This document shows, one piece after another, positions 8,103-16,282 of a DNA stretch of 35,499 nucleotides. The DNA is from Actinomycetes bacterium. Lineage in GTDB: Bacteria > Actinomycetota > Thermoleophilia > Solirubrobacterales > Solirubrobacteraceae. Within the stretch, counting starts at the first letter, position 1. Each line of letters begins with the position of its first letter. The translations under genes and the position numbers were made by a program. The stretch covers positions 1 to 35,499 of the forward strand of contig JAKAED010000008.1 in assembly GCA_021820105.1 (NCBI GenBank), given 5' to 3'. The notes beneath the pieces were generated by a model. The model did no database searches. It was given only the letters and a program-made list of their open reading frames with translations, and was not told the origin of the DNA.

Positions 8103-8371
8103 TGAGCGAGTACCGGCTGCTCACCGCAACGGACTGCCACCTCTGCTCGCACGGTCGGGAAGTGATGGCAGCGCTTGCCGCCGACGGGCTGCTCGACTGG
8201 ATCGAGGTGGATGCGGACTCGGATCTCGGGCGGCGGCTCGCCGCTGCTTCGCCGCCGCTTCGCCCCGTCCTCTTCGACGACCAGGAGCGCGTCATCGCCT
8301 ACGGCAGGCTCTCCGAGCGGCGGCTGCGCAAGCAGCTGAGCGTCCCGCCGTCGCGATACGCTCGCGCCTGA
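8102..8371 (+). CDS. glutaredoxin-like protein
   Basis: 89 residues from the ATG at 8102, whose first base is the last base of the previous stop (TGATG). The start TATDCHLCSHGRE carries a C12-x2-C15 redox motif, followed by WIEVDAD and a PVLFDDQ strand, as in the glutaredoxin/NrdH-type or DUF836 families. It is probably cytoplasmic and may feed electrons to the CcdA-like carrier, completing a three-gene thiol relay; that role is inferred from the operon. An alternative GTG at 8099 adds one residue. Confidence 0.8.
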   Translation: MSEYRLLTATDCHLCSHGREVMAALAADGLLDWIEVDADSDLGRRLAAASPPLRPVLFDDQERVIAYGRLSERRLRKQLSVPPSRYARA

Positions 8372-8391
8372 GCGATAGCAAAGGCCGGGGG

Positions 8392-9090
8392 ATGAATGAG
8401 CGCGTACTGATCATCGACGACGAGCCCTCGATCCACGAGGTTGTGCGCGCCTACCTCGAGCGCGACGGATTCATCGTCTACGGCGCGACCGATGGTCGTC
8501 AGGGCCTCGAGCTCGCGCTCAGCAAGCGCCCGCAGCTGGTGGTACTCGACCTGATGCTGCCCGACATCTCCGGAGAGGAGATCTGCCGGCAGCTTCGCGA
8601 CCGCTCCGACGTCGCGATCCTGATGCTGACCGCCAAGTCAACAGAGGACGAGCGCATAGCGGGCCTCGGGCTCGGCGCCGATGATTACCTGACCAAGCCG
8701 TTCAGCCCGCGCGAGCTCGTTGCGCGCGTCAAAGCCATCCTCCGTCGCGCCGGGGGTAGCGAGATGCCGCTGCTCGAGTTGCACCGCTTCGACGACGGAC
8801 GGCTGGAGATCGACACCGTGCGTCACGAGGTACGTGTCGGCGGCGAGCCGGTCGACCTCACGCCCAGCGAGTTCAAGCTGCTGCTCGCGCTCGCCACCTA
8901 CCCAGGCCGCGCGTATTCCCGCTTCGAGTTGATCAACCGTGTACAAGGGCACGATTTCGAGGGTTATGAGCGGACGATCGACGCTCACATCAAGAACCTC
9001 CGCCGCAAGATCGAGGCCGACCACGCAAAGCCGCGTTACGTCGAGACCGTTGCCGGGATCGGGTACCGGCTCGGCGTCAGCCGCGAATGA
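8392..9090 (+). CDS. OmpR/PhoB-family response regulator
   Basis: 232 residues. Receiver domain with acidic pocket D9-D10, phosphorylation site D53 (VVLDLMLPD), T80 and K102 (LTKPFSP), then a winged-helix DNA-binding domain (about 135-230) ending with the usual RTIDAHIKNLRRKI and GIGYRLG. The ATG at 8392 follows a GGGGG ribosome-binding sequence. It overlaps the kinase gene by ATGA. Regulators of this family bind 11-bp direct repeats as head-to-tail dimers, matching the five TTCAY sites in this window, one of them in front of its own operon. The signal is unknown. A decayed relative of its N-terminus lies at 31669-31812. Confidence 0.93.
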   Translation: MNERVLIIDDEPSIHEVVRAYLERDGFIVYGATDGRQGLELALSKRPQLVVLDLMLPDISGEEICRQLRDRSDVAILMLTAKSTEDERIAGLGLGADDYLTKPFSPRELVARVKAILRRAGGSEMPLLELHRFDDGRLEIDTVRHEVRVGGEPVDLTPSEFKLLLALATYPGRAYSRFELINRVQGHDFEGYERTIDAHIKNLRRKIEADHAKPRYVETVAGIGYRLGVSRE

Positions 9091-10421
9091 GTCGCCTTTG
9101 GCGCCGCGTCGGGCTGCGTGAGCGGCTCGCGTTTGCACTGGCAGCGGTAGCCGTGCTGTCGGTCGCCATGGGCACCGTGCTGGCCGACAGCGGCCTCGAC
9201 AGCCGCCTCAACCAGTACGCCCGCGACCGTCTGCACAGCGCCGCGACGCACGGAGCCGACCTAGCCGCGACGCTCTATCGCACACAGTCACGATGGACCG
9301 CGGGGGCGGTCACCGAGCTTGGTCACCTTGCCGAGATGGACGGCTACCGGGTTGTGCTGTCAAACGCAGCCGGTCGAATCCTTGGCCCCGTAACGCCTGC
9401 GCGCGGGCCAGCTGCCAGCGCCATCGTCCGCGTGCACGGCGCCAACGTTGGGAAGGTGACGGTTACGCCAGTCAGAGGGCAGATCCTCACGGGCGAGGAC
9501 CGCAACCTCCACAGCCGGCTGGCCACGTTGCACCTAATCGCTGGCGCGGTTGCGCTTGTGCTTGGTTTGCTGGCGGCCGTGTTGCTCGCTCGCGCGCTCG
9601 CGCGACCGCTGCACCGGTTGACCGAAGCGGCGCGTCGGATGCAACATGGCGACCTCGACGTGCGGGTGAAGCCGACAGGCGCGCCGGAGCTGCGTGAGCT
9701 CGCTGTGGCCTTCAACCACCTCTCCGAGACGCTCGAGCATCTTGAGCGGATCCGTCGTGACGCGGCTGCTGACGTCGCACATGAGTTGCGGACACCGCTG
9801 GCGGGGATCGTGTCGCGGATCGAAGCGGCGCAGGACGGGGTACTTCCCGATGAACAGGCGAACCTCGAGGCGATGCACACCGAGGCGCTCAGGCTCGCCC
9901 GGTTGATTGCAGACATCGGCAAACTGGCGGAGGCACAGCAGCCCGGGTTGACCTTGAAGAAGGAGACGATCGACCTTCGTGAACTCGCCGAGCAACGCCT
10001 CGGCATCCAGCGTGATGCCGCACAGGAGAAGAGGATCGTCTTCATTGCTCACCTTACGGACGCTCAGGCCTACGGGGACCGCGGCCGTGTCGTCCAAATC
10101 ATCGACAACCTCCTCTCTAACGCGGTCCGCTACACGGACCCCGGGGGAACGGTGACCGTCGAGACCTCGCAGGACGGCCCCCAGGCCGAACTCGCCGTCA
10201 CCGACACGGGTATCGGCATCGCGGGCGACGATCTGCCCTACATCTTCGAGCGGTTCTGGCGCGGCGAGCGTTCCCGTGCCAGGGCTACCGGTGGGGCGGG
10301 GATCGGCCTTGCGATCGTCGCCGAGTTGGTGCGCGCCCACAACGGACGGATAGATGTGGAAAGCAGACCCGGTGAGGGCTCGCGCTTCACCGTGACCTTG
10401 CCTTCCGTCCCGTTGGTGTAG
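9087..10421 (+). CDS. sensor histidine kinase
   Basis: 444 residues. One membrane helix at about 13-33, an extracytoplasmic sensor region of about 110 residues, a second helix at about 150-172, HAMP, then the H-box DVAHELRTPL (His232), the N-box DNLLSNAVRYTDPGG, and G-boxes DTGIGI and GGAGIGLAI. This is a complete EnvZ/PhoR-type kinase and the cognate partner of the regulator it overlaps by 4 bp. The sensor domain has no cysteine or His cluster, so direct metal sensing is not evident. The last 184 bp overlap, on the opposite strand, the C-terminus of the MFS gene. Confidence 0.92.
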   Translation: MSRLWRRVGLRERLAFALAAVAVLSVAMGTVLADSGLDSRLNQYARDRLHSAATHGADLAATLYRTQSRWTAGAVTELGHLAEMDGYRVVLSNAAGRILGPVTPARGPAASAIVRVHGANVGKVTVTPVRGQILTGEDRNLHSRLATLHLIAGAVALVLGLLAAVLLARALARPLHRLTEAARRMQHGDLDVRVKPTGAPELRELAVAFNHLSETLEHLERIRRDAAADVAHELRTPLAGIVSRIEAAQDGVLPDEQANLEAMHTEALRLARLIADIGKLAEAQQPGLTLKKETIDLRELAEQRLGIQRDAAQEKRIVFIAHLTDAQAYGDRGRVVQIIDNLLSNAVRYTDPGGTVTVETSQDGPQAELAVTDTGIGIAGDDLPYIFERFWRGERSRARATGGAGIGLAIVAELVRAHNGRIDVESRPGEGSRFTVTLPSVPLV

Positions 10422-11947
10422 TTGCGCCCGGATCCTGTTGCGGTCCCTCTGCTACGACGCCGGCTCGAGCTTCGGCGTCCGGTGGGTTCGGATGCCGGTC
10501 TCGGAATCGTGCGCAGAGTTGCCAGGGCGATCAGCGCGGCGAGGACCGCAACCCCGGCGTTGAGCCGCAGCGCGGTTGAGAGGCCCGTGACAAACGCTTC
10601 GTGAGCTCGCATGCCGCCGGCCAGCACGTTGCCGCTGGCTGAGACGATCGCGCCCATCGTCGCGACACCCAGCGAGAGCCCAATCATCCGGGAGGTGTTC
10701 AGCAGTCCGGCAGCCTCGCCAGCTGCGTCGCTGCCGCTTGTATCAAGTGCCGCCGCGGTCGTCGGGCTTGTGGTCAGGCCAATCCCGAGCCCCGACAGTC
10801 CCAGTCCCGCGAAGATCACGAGCTGGTCTGTGCGGACACTGAGCGCCGACAGCGTGGTCAGCCCTGTCGCGAGCAGCAGCAGGCCGATCGAGACGGGCAG
10901 TCGGCGGCCGATCCGGTCAGACAACCGCCCCGCGACCGGGGCCATCATCACGATTGTGGCGGTCAGCGGCAGCAGCGCGATACCGGCGGTGACGGTGCCA
11001 TAGACCAGGACGAGCTGCAGATACATGCCGATGAACACGAAGAGGTTGCACATCACGGCCGTCGACATAAGGCTCACGATGTTGGCGCCGACGGTGTTTC
11101 GGCTGTGCGCGAGCTCCCGCCCGATCAGGCGCGCGACGGACCGCTGCTCGTGCCACGCGAACACGACCAACAGCAGACCAGCGGCTGCACCGGGGCCGAG
11201 CACCAGGGCCGAGGACCAGTTGTTGCTGCCTGCCTCAGTGAACGCCATAACAAGCCCAAGCAGAGCGGCGGCCCATAGCGCGACCGCCGTCCATGGCAGT
11301 CGTCGCTCGCCGATCCCGCCGGAGGACTCCGGTACCAGTAGCCAGGCGACCGCGAGCGCGATCACGCCGAGCGGCACGTTGATCAGAAACACCCAGGGCC
11401 AGCCAAGCAGCTTGATGATGATCGCGCCGAGCACCGGACCCACTGCGAGCCCGACCGCCGATGCGCTCGCCCAGATCCCGAGCGCGGCACCACGTTCGGG
11501 CTTTGGGAACATGACCGACACGATCGACAACGCCGCCGAACCAGCGAACGCAGCACCGACACCCTGGATCAGCCGGGCGGCTATCAGCATCGGGCCGCCA
11601 TCAGCGAGTCCGGCCAACGCGGAGCTGGCCGTGAACACACAGACTCCGAGCAGAAAGATCCGCCGCCGCCCGTGCGCGTCCGCGAGCTTGCCCGCCGGCA
11701 GCACGAGCACGGCGAGCGCCAGCGTGTATGCGTTGACGATCCACTCAAGCCCTGTCATCCCGACGCCGAGATCTCGCCGGATGCTCGTCAGCGCGATCCC
11801 GACCGCGGTGTCTTCCAGCGTCAGCAAGAACGACACCAGCGCGATGGCTGCAAGCGCCAGCCATCGCGCCGTGGTGGCACGCGAGCCGCGGGACAGAACC
11901 TGGCGCACACCCGCGCGCTTGGTGTTGCCGTGGTCGGTGGTCAACAT
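10238..11947 (-). CDS. MFS drug exporter, DHA2 (14-helix) family
   Basis: 569 residues. It has the DHA2 marks: LTLEDTAVGIALTSI in helix 1, GKLADAHGRRRIFLLG (motif A), IQGVGAAFAGSAALSIV and a second LSDRIGRRLP loop; about 14 helices up to residue 480. Such proteins export drugs by proton antiport. The ATG at 11947 overlaps the end of the His-rich small gene by 7 bp, so the two are co-transcribed. The last approximately 90 residues are basic and unlike the family; 61 of them are encoded antisense to the histidine kinase, which suggests the original stop codon was lost and translation runs into the neighbour. Confidence 0.9.
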   Translation of the reverse strand: MLTTDHGNTKRAGVRQVLSRGSRATTARWLALAAIALVSFLLTLEDTAVGIALTSIRRDLGVGMTGLEWIVNAYTLALAVLVLPAGKLADAHGRRRIFLLGVCVFTASSALAGLADGGPMLIAARLIQGVGAAFAGSAALSIVSVMFPKPERGAALGIWASASAVGLAVGPVLGAIIIKLLGWPWVFLINVPLGVIALAVAWLLVPESSGGIGERRLPWTAVALWAAALLGLVMAFTEAGSNNWSSALVLGPGAAAGLLLVVFAWHEQRSVARLIGRELAHSRNTVGANIVSLMSTAVMCNLFVFIGMYLQLVLVYGTVTAGIALLPLTATIVMMAPVAGRLSDRIGRRLPVSIGLLLLATGLTTLSALSVRTDQLVIFAGLGLSGLGIGLTTSPTTAAALDTSGSDAAGEAAGLLNTSRMIGLSLGVATMGAIVSASGNVLAGGMRAHEAFVTGLSTALRLNAGVAVLAALIALATLRTIPRPASEPTGRRSSSRRRSRGTATGSGRNYTNGTEGKVTVKREPSPGLLSTSIRPLWARTNSATIARPIPAPPVALARERSPRQNRSKM

Positions 11948-12174
11948 CCCGCGTGCCTGTGGCCGCGACTTGCTGTTGCGCTGGGCGGCGTGCCATGCGT
12001 GTGACCGCTCGTCACGCTGCCTGTGACCTCTTCGTCACTCGAGTGGTGCGCGGCATGTGAATGCCCGCCGCAACCGCCGTGTCCTCCGCTGCCGCCGTGA
12101 CCTCCATGACCGCGGAGATGCATCAGCATCATTGCGGCGAACCCGGCGAGCAACAAGATGGTCCAGATGCTCAT
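11941..12174 (-). CDS. small membrane-anchored His-rich (metal-binding) protein
   Basis: 77 residues. One hydrophobic helix (MSIWTILLLAGFAAMMLM) is followed by a Gly/His tail with HLRGHGGHGGSGGHGG, one Cys and HSHAAHH. It resembles the short DUF2933-like proteins found with copper genes, though I cannot assign it to the family firmly. AAGGAG at 12182-12187 on the minus strand supports the start. The tail may bind Cu, Zn or Ni at the membrane. It is co-transcribed with the MFS exporter and divergent from the His/Cys-rich gene at 12453. Confidence 0.75.
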   Translation of the reverse strand: MSIWTILLLAGFAAMMLMHLRGHGGHGGSGGHGGCGGHSHAAHHSSDEEVTGSVTSGHTHGTPPSATASRGHRHAGC

Positions 12175-12253
12175 GACTCACTCCTTTTGATAGTGGGTCC
12201 GATCGAAGAGCGCACGGGTCAATTTGCCGATCCGGTGCGATCAACTCGACCGT

Positions 12254-12271
12254 GATGAACGGAGGTTCATC
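12254..12271. promoter_or_regulatory. 7-4-7 palindrome in the divergent intergenic region
   Basis: GATGAAC-GGAG-GTTCATC, a perfect inverted repeat midway between the divergent starts at 12174 and 12453. It shares the GAAC-N4-GTTC core with the LexA-like site at 1653 but lacks its outer CG pair. It also contains an inverted pair of TTCAT half-sites. It could be an operator for the leftward His-rich/MFS operon; the regulator is unknown. Confidence 0.4.
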
Positions 12272-12345
12272 GGTGGCCGCGAAGCCTCGGTGTGGGAACT
12301 GTGCGAATCGTGTGAACAGGAATTGTGTTGTTCGTGCGGGGCTTG

Positions 12346-12383
12346 TTCACCGCATCCGCCCACGGTCTTCACTGCGCCTTCAC
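12346..12383 (+). promoter_or_regulatory. direct-repeat regulator site B (TTCAY, 11-bp period)
   Basis: TTCAC at 12346, CGCCC at 12357, TTCAC at 12368 and TTCAC at 12379, again at exact 11-bp steps and with the same order of boxes as site A. It ends 69 bp before the ATG of the His/Cys-rich protein gene, a distance close to that of site A (61 bp). Confidence 0.75.
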
Positions 12384-12452
12384 GCACGGCTCCAACAATG
12401 GTCTGAACGAGGGCGCGATATGGCACCCAACGTCCCAACCGAAGGAGCAGCA

Positions 12453-12704
12453 ATGGGTTTCTCAGGACTGGCCGGCAGGCTGCGGAGCAGCAACCCGAAC
12501 ACACCCTCGGCCGGCCATACTCACGCGGGCGGTTGCTGTGGCGGCCACGTCCATGACCATGACCACGCTCACAGCGGAGGTGTCGCCGACGTTCCGCCCG
12601 GTGGGCAGGCACACGCCCATGAAGGATGCGACCGTCACGGGCACGATCGGAGCGAGCCGAGCAATGAAGACAAAGAGCGCTTCACACCCGAGGCGCCGGT
12701 CTGA
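12453..12704 (+). CDS. His/Cys-rich metal-binding small protein
   Basis: 83 residues from the ATG at 12453, supported by GAAGGAG at 12441-12447; the frame is open further upstream but the upstream part covers site B. The central region holds HTHAGGCCGGHVHDHDHAH, then HAHEGCDRHGHD: about a dozen His and three Cys, with an acidic tail. No membrane helix, so a cytoplasmic metal buffer or metallothionein-like role is likely (inferred). It stands directly behind regulator site B and ends at a strong hairpin. Confidence 0.75.
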   Translation: MGFSGLAGRLRSSNPNTPSAGHTHAGGCCGGHVHDHDHAHSGGVADVPPGGQAHAHEGCDRHGHDRSEPSNEDKERFTPEAPV

Positions 12705-12709
12705 GGGTT

Positions 12710-12726
12710 GGCCCCGAAGCGGGGCC
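12710..12726 (+). terminator. short GC hairpin after the His/Cys-rich gene
   Basis: GGCCCCG, AAG loop, CGGGGCC: a perfect 7-bp stem starting 5 bp after the stop codon at 12704. There is no T-tract. Confidence 0.55.
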
Positions 12727-12763
12727 GGTAGGAACGCCGCGGACCGATCTGCGACCTCGGGTC

Positions 12764-12800
12764 TCGGGCGGCCCTGGCGTAGCGAGCCGGGGCCGCCCGA
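12764..12800. terminator. strong bidirectional hairpin between convergent genes
   Basis: Perfect 11-bp arms TCGGGCGGCCC (12764-12774) and GGGCCGCCCGA (12790-12800) with a 15-nt loop. It lies between the plus-strand gene ending at 12704 and the minus-strand gene ending at 12810, and can serve both. There is no T-tract, as is common in GC-rich actinobacteria. Confidence 0.65.
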
Positions 12801-12809
12801 TCACTCGGA

Positions 12810-13700
12810 CTACGCGTTGCCCACCAGACCCACAAGACCGGCCCGCGTTTCGTCCCTCCCCACATGCAACCGCGGGATGGTGAGCGGCGAGGCGGACGAT
12901 TCGATGCTCCCGCCATCTGTGGTGTAGGCCATGGAATAGCCGGCCGCGCGTACCGCCTTGATCACCGCAGCGTCATATGCGCCGAACGGGTACGCGAAGC
13001 AATAGACCGGATGGCCGAGGATCCGCTCCAACGCACGCTTTGAACCGACCACCTCGTCGCGCAACTCAGCGGCGGTCAGCTGGGTAAGCTCGACGTGATG
13101 GGCGGAATGGTCACAGACGTCCATCCCGGCCCGATCGAGCTCGCGGATCTGACCAGCGGTGAGAAAGCCTGCCTCGTGGATCCTGCCGGTGATCACGTTG
13201 AACGTGCCGACCATGCGGTGGTGACGCAGGTCGGGGAGGATCGTCTCGATGTCGTCGACGTAACCATCGTCGACGGAGATCATCACCGGTTTGGATGGCA
13301 GCGCCCGTCCGCGAAATAGCGCGTCGAACAATCGGGCCTGGGTCACCGTGTGATAGCCATGCTGCTGCAACGCCGTCAACTCAGCGTTGAACGTGGCAGG
13401 GTCGACGATCAGACCGAGAATCCCGACGGCTGGCAGCGAGTGCACGCGATGGAACGTCAGCACCGGCACCTGCACCGATCTAGCTGGCGGGTTCGCGGGC
13501 GCGATCAACGCCGGCACGACGCGGTGCCGCACCCGTCTGTGATGCTTGATGACCTGCGGCCGCGTGGTGCCAGCCGTTGTGGCGGCCGTCTGTGACGAGC
13601 CGCGGCTCGCGGCTCCGCAGCCTGCGACACCTGCCGCTAGGACGATGACAGAAAGGATCCGGCGCAACGGGCCGCAGGGTACATGGGTTGGGGATAACAT
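12810..13700 (-). CDS. polysaccharide deacetylase family lipoprotein
   Basis: 296 residues. Lipoprotein-type N-terminus (SVIVLAAGVAGCGA). The NodB/CE4 fold is visible: VLTFHRVH near the start, the catalytic SVDDGYVDD motif, the metal-binding DHSAHHVELTQ (His-x-x-His type) and FAYPFGAYDAA (motif 3). It should remove N-acetyl groups from peptidoglycan or another glycan outside the cell. The start is uncertain: the ATG at 13700 lies only 6 bp from the divergent ATG at 13707; an in-frame TTG about 11 codons in (giving MRRILSVIVL) would make a more normal signal peptide. Confidence 0.88.
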   Translation of the reverse strand: MLSPTHVPCGPLRRILSVIVLAAGVAGCGAASRGSSQTAATTAGTTRPQVIKHHRRVRHRVVPALIAPANPPARSVQVPVLTFHRVHSLPAVGILGLIVDPATFNAELTALQQHGYHTVTQARLFDALFRGRALPSKPVMISVDDGYVDDIETILPDLRHHRMVGTFNVITGRIHEAGFLTAGQIRELDRAGMDVCDHSAHHVELTQLTAAELRDEVVGSKRALERILGHPVYCFAYPFGAYDAAVIKAVRAAGYSMAYTTDGGSIESSASPLTIPRLHVGRDETRAGLVGLVGNA

Positions 13701-13706
13701 CCGCCG

Positions 13707-14291
13707 ATGCTGTCAGCAGAACCCTTGCGCGCTCGCCACAGAGCGCTGGGTTGCGCAGTGTTGGTCGTCGTCCTGATCGCGGGTTGTGGCACGTCCGGAC
13801 CGGGCAGTAGCTCCCGCGCCATCGTGAAATCAAGGGTCCCGGCACATGCGTCGCGGCATTCCTTGGCGGCGCTGCGGTCCGAGGCAAATCAGCTACTGGG
13901 CGGCGGCGTCAATGCCTTCAGCGCTCGCTTGGTCGGTCTGCGCGGATATGCAGTGGTGGTGAACGTTTGGGCATCATGGTGCCCGCCCTGTCGCGCGGAG
14001 TTCCCGTACTTCCAAAAGGTATCCGCGCAACTCTCGCGGCGGGAGGCCTTTGTCGGGGTGGACACGCTCGACTCGAGCTCGGCAGCACATCGATTCTTGG
14101 CACAGTTTCCGGTTAGCTATCCGGCCTATGAGGATCCGTCCGGCGCGGTCGGCCGCAGGATCGGGACGCTGGGCGGTGTCCCGGTGACCGCGTTCTACGA
14201 CCGCCGCGGTCGTCTGGTCTATCTCCACCGGGGTCCCTACACGAGTGAGCGCCAACTGCTGGGGGATATCGCGCAGTACAGCCGAGTCTGA
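13707..14291 (+). CDS. TlpA/ResA-like thiol-disulfide lipoprotein
   Basis: 194 residues. Signal with lipobox (VVVLIAGC, Cys27), a linker, then a thioredoxin fold with VNVWASWCPPCRAEFP (C92, C95), DTLDSSSAAHRFL and the cis-Pro loop GGVPVTAFYD. It works outside the membrane, reducing disulfides such as those of apocytochrome c or other exported proteins. The natural electron donor is the CcdA encoded at 15286-16050, although the genes are separated by one opposite-strand gene. The start may be the TTG at 13725, which would move it clear of the divergent deacetylase gene. Confidence 0.88.
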   Translation: MLSAEPLRARHRALGCAVLVVVLIAGCGTSGPGSSSRAIVKSRVPAHASRHSLAALRSEANQLLGGGVNAFSARLVGLRGYAVVVNVWASWCPPCRAEFPYFQKVSAQLSRREAFVGVDTLDSSSAAHRFLAQFPVSYPAYEDPSGAVGRRIGTLGGVPVTAFYDRRGRLVYLHRGPYTSERQLLGDIAQYSRV

Positions 14292-14333
14292 CGCCTGCTC
14301 CGGGCGAGACGGGCACAGCGGTCGCTTCGACAG

Positions 14334-15119
14334 TCAGCGCCTGGCAGCGCTCAACTGCATTCCCAGAAAGTTGCTCTCATAGACGAACGCTTGCATTTCG
14401 ATCTGAGATCTCCTCAGGTCTGCGCGGGCTCGGCGCCGCTCCGCCATCGTCACGGAGGGCGAAACGCTAGCTTTGCCGGCCAGGCCTAGTACCTGGGCCG
14501 ACCGTAAAGCGAGTGCGATCGCGTGCCGAAACCGCGGAATGATCTGTGCCAGCGCTTTGGTTTGGTGGAATCGACGCTGCTGGACAGCGACCGCGCGCGC
14601 GAGTACGTCCAGCTGGGCGCGCGCGCGACGAGCCCGGATGGTGGACGTTGGCTTGGAAGATTGCGGCGCGCCAAGCACGGCGGCCAAGACACGCACCGCG
14701 GCGGCGTAACGAAGCGCTAACGGCACCGTCTCGGGCTGCCAGCTCTGGAAGGCTGTTCGCGTGGTCGAAGCAGGCCGACGCCCCTGCGGCGCCGGCCAGA
14801 CTGCGGCCGTGACTACAACCAACACGAGCACCCCCGCCGACGCTCCCAGCACACCGTAGGAGGGAACGCTGCGCCATGACCTCTGCGCAGGCGTCGCAGG
14901 GCGCCGAAGCGCTCCCGTAGCTGCCGTCAGACCCAACAGCAGCAGAATTGCGCACGCCGCCCCACCGCCAAGCGCTTCCAGGAGCGGCACAGCCGTGCGG
15001 TACCCATGCGGCGGTCTGACGAGCGTCGCGACGACCAGCGCCGAGCCTACGATCACACCGCCCACCGCGGCCCAACGGGCCGCAGCCGTTTCTGTCACCA
15101 GCCGACTCGTCGACCGCAT
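14334..15119 (-). CDS. hypothetical membrane protein
   Basis: 261 residues, not recognised. Three hydrophobic segments lie in the N-terminal half (about 18-35, 55-70 and 88-108), followed by a long, Arg/Ala-rich helical region (about 135-255) without cysteines, reminiscent of a coiled coil or a membrane-bound helical bundle. It sits between tlpA-like and ccdA genes on the opposite strand, so a link to them is not supported by co-transcription. The ATG at 15119 has no obvious ribosome-binding site. Confidence 0.65.
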   Translation of the reverse strand: MRSTSRLVTETAAARWAAVGGVIVGSALVVATLVRPPHGYRTAVPLLEALGGGAACAILLLLGLTAATGALRRPATPAQRSWRSVPSYGVLGASAGVLVLVVVTAAVWPAPQGRRPASTTRTAFQSWQPETVPLALRYAAAVRVLAAVLGAPQSSKPTSTIRARRARAQLDVLARAVAVQQRRFHQTKALAQIIPRFRHAIALALRSAQVLGLAGKASVSPSVTMAERRRARADLRRSQIEMQAFVYESNFLGMQLSAARR

Positions 15120-15285
15120 TTGTGGGGATAGTCGCAGACGCTCCGCGCCAACGACGTCTCAAGGATCCAGTCGTAGGGCGATTGCGCGAGTTCGTACGGA
15201 CACTTCAGCCCGACTCCCACACGGTGTAGGATCACGGCGCGTCGCCGTACGCGCTACCCGAGGCGGCGGCAACAGCGAGGCCAAC

Positions 15286-16050
15286 GTGTGGATCATGGCG
15301 TTTGTGAACACTGACCCTGCCGCGGGCGTGGGTGTGCTGGCGGCGATGTTCGCCGGCCTGGTGTCGTTTCTGAGTCCGTGCGTTTTGCCGCTGGTGCCCG
15401 GCTACCTGTCAACCGTGATCGGCGTCGCGCCCGGCGAACTGCAGGGTCGGCAACGGCTACGCGTGCTCGCGCCGAGTCTGTTGTTCGTCGCCACGTTCTC
15501 GGCGGTATTTGTGATGCTGGGGCTGACAGCGACGGCGTTAGGCCAGACGCTGAGAGCGCAACAGCCGACGCTCGAGAAGGTGTCGGCGGTGCTGATCATC
15601 CTGATGGGGGCGTTGTTCCTGCTGGCACCGTTCATCGCGCGGTTGAGTTGGGAGTGGCGTCCGCCCGGCTTGCTGGCGCGGGCGGGACGACGGGGCGGCC
15701 CGATCGCGGCCGGCGCGGCGTTTGCGATCGCCTGGACGCCGTGTATCGGCCCGACCCTCGGAGCGATACTCAGTGCAGCCGCCCTGTCCTCCTCAGAGGC
15801 GCACGGGGCGACTCTCCTTGCCTTCTACTCAGCGGGTCTCGCGCTCCCGTTTCTCGCGACCGCAATCGCGTTTCAGCGGGCGAGCAGGGCCTTCGCGTGG
15901 GTCCGACGCCACTACCCAGTGATCATCGCTGCCGGCGGAGCGGTGCTGATCGCGATGGGGATCCTGATCTGGAGCGGCGAGTTCTTCACGCTCAACATCA
16001 AGGCACAACAGGCGCTGAGCGGCCTGGGACTCAACTTCTACAACATCTGA
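15286..16050 (+). CDS. ccdA: cytochrome c biogenesis protein CcdA
   Basis: 254 residues from a GTG at 15286 with GCGAGG just upstream; the in-frame ATG at 15295 is the alternative. Six helices, with the classic motifs FLSPCVLPLVPGYLS (Cys32) and AIAWTPCIGPTLG (Cys153). CcdA carries electrons across the membrane to TlpA/ResA-type proteins. Here it is the canonical copy, in contrast with the divergent CC-containing protein at 6546. Confidence 0.93.
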   Translation: MWIMAFVNTDPAAGVGVLAAMFAGLVSFLSPCVLPLVPGYLSTVIGVAPGELQGRQRLRVLAPSLLFVATFSAVFVMLGLTATALGQTLRAQQPTLEKVSAVLIILMGALFLLAPFIARLSWEWRPPGLLARAGRRGGPIAAGAAFAIAWTPCIGPTLGAILSAAALSSSEAHGATLLAFYSAGLALPFLATAIAFQRASRAFAWVRRHYPVIIAAGGAVLIAMGILIWSGEFFTLNIKAQQALSGLGLNFYNI

Positions 16051-16282
16051 CGGACTCGGGGGCTGACCGTGCGGAGATCGCCACGTGGTGGGCGAAGCCG
16101 CCGCCTGCCCATTCGCTCCAGTTCTGCTCGACGGCCGCTGCGGATTTCTCGCGCCGGTCTGAGGAATCCGATGGCCGTATCCGGTTGGAATCCGGCTCGA
16201 CCCCGGCAGTGCGCGGGCGACTCGGTGCAAATGAGTGCTGTCCGCCCTGTCGCCCTGTATGCTCCTACCGGCTGTCGTAGTT

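Noticed and set aside
12254-12271. A second LexA box
   Set aside because: It shares GAAC-N4-GTTC with the box at 1653 but lacks the outer C/G that define the SOS consensus; kept only as an unassigned palindrome.
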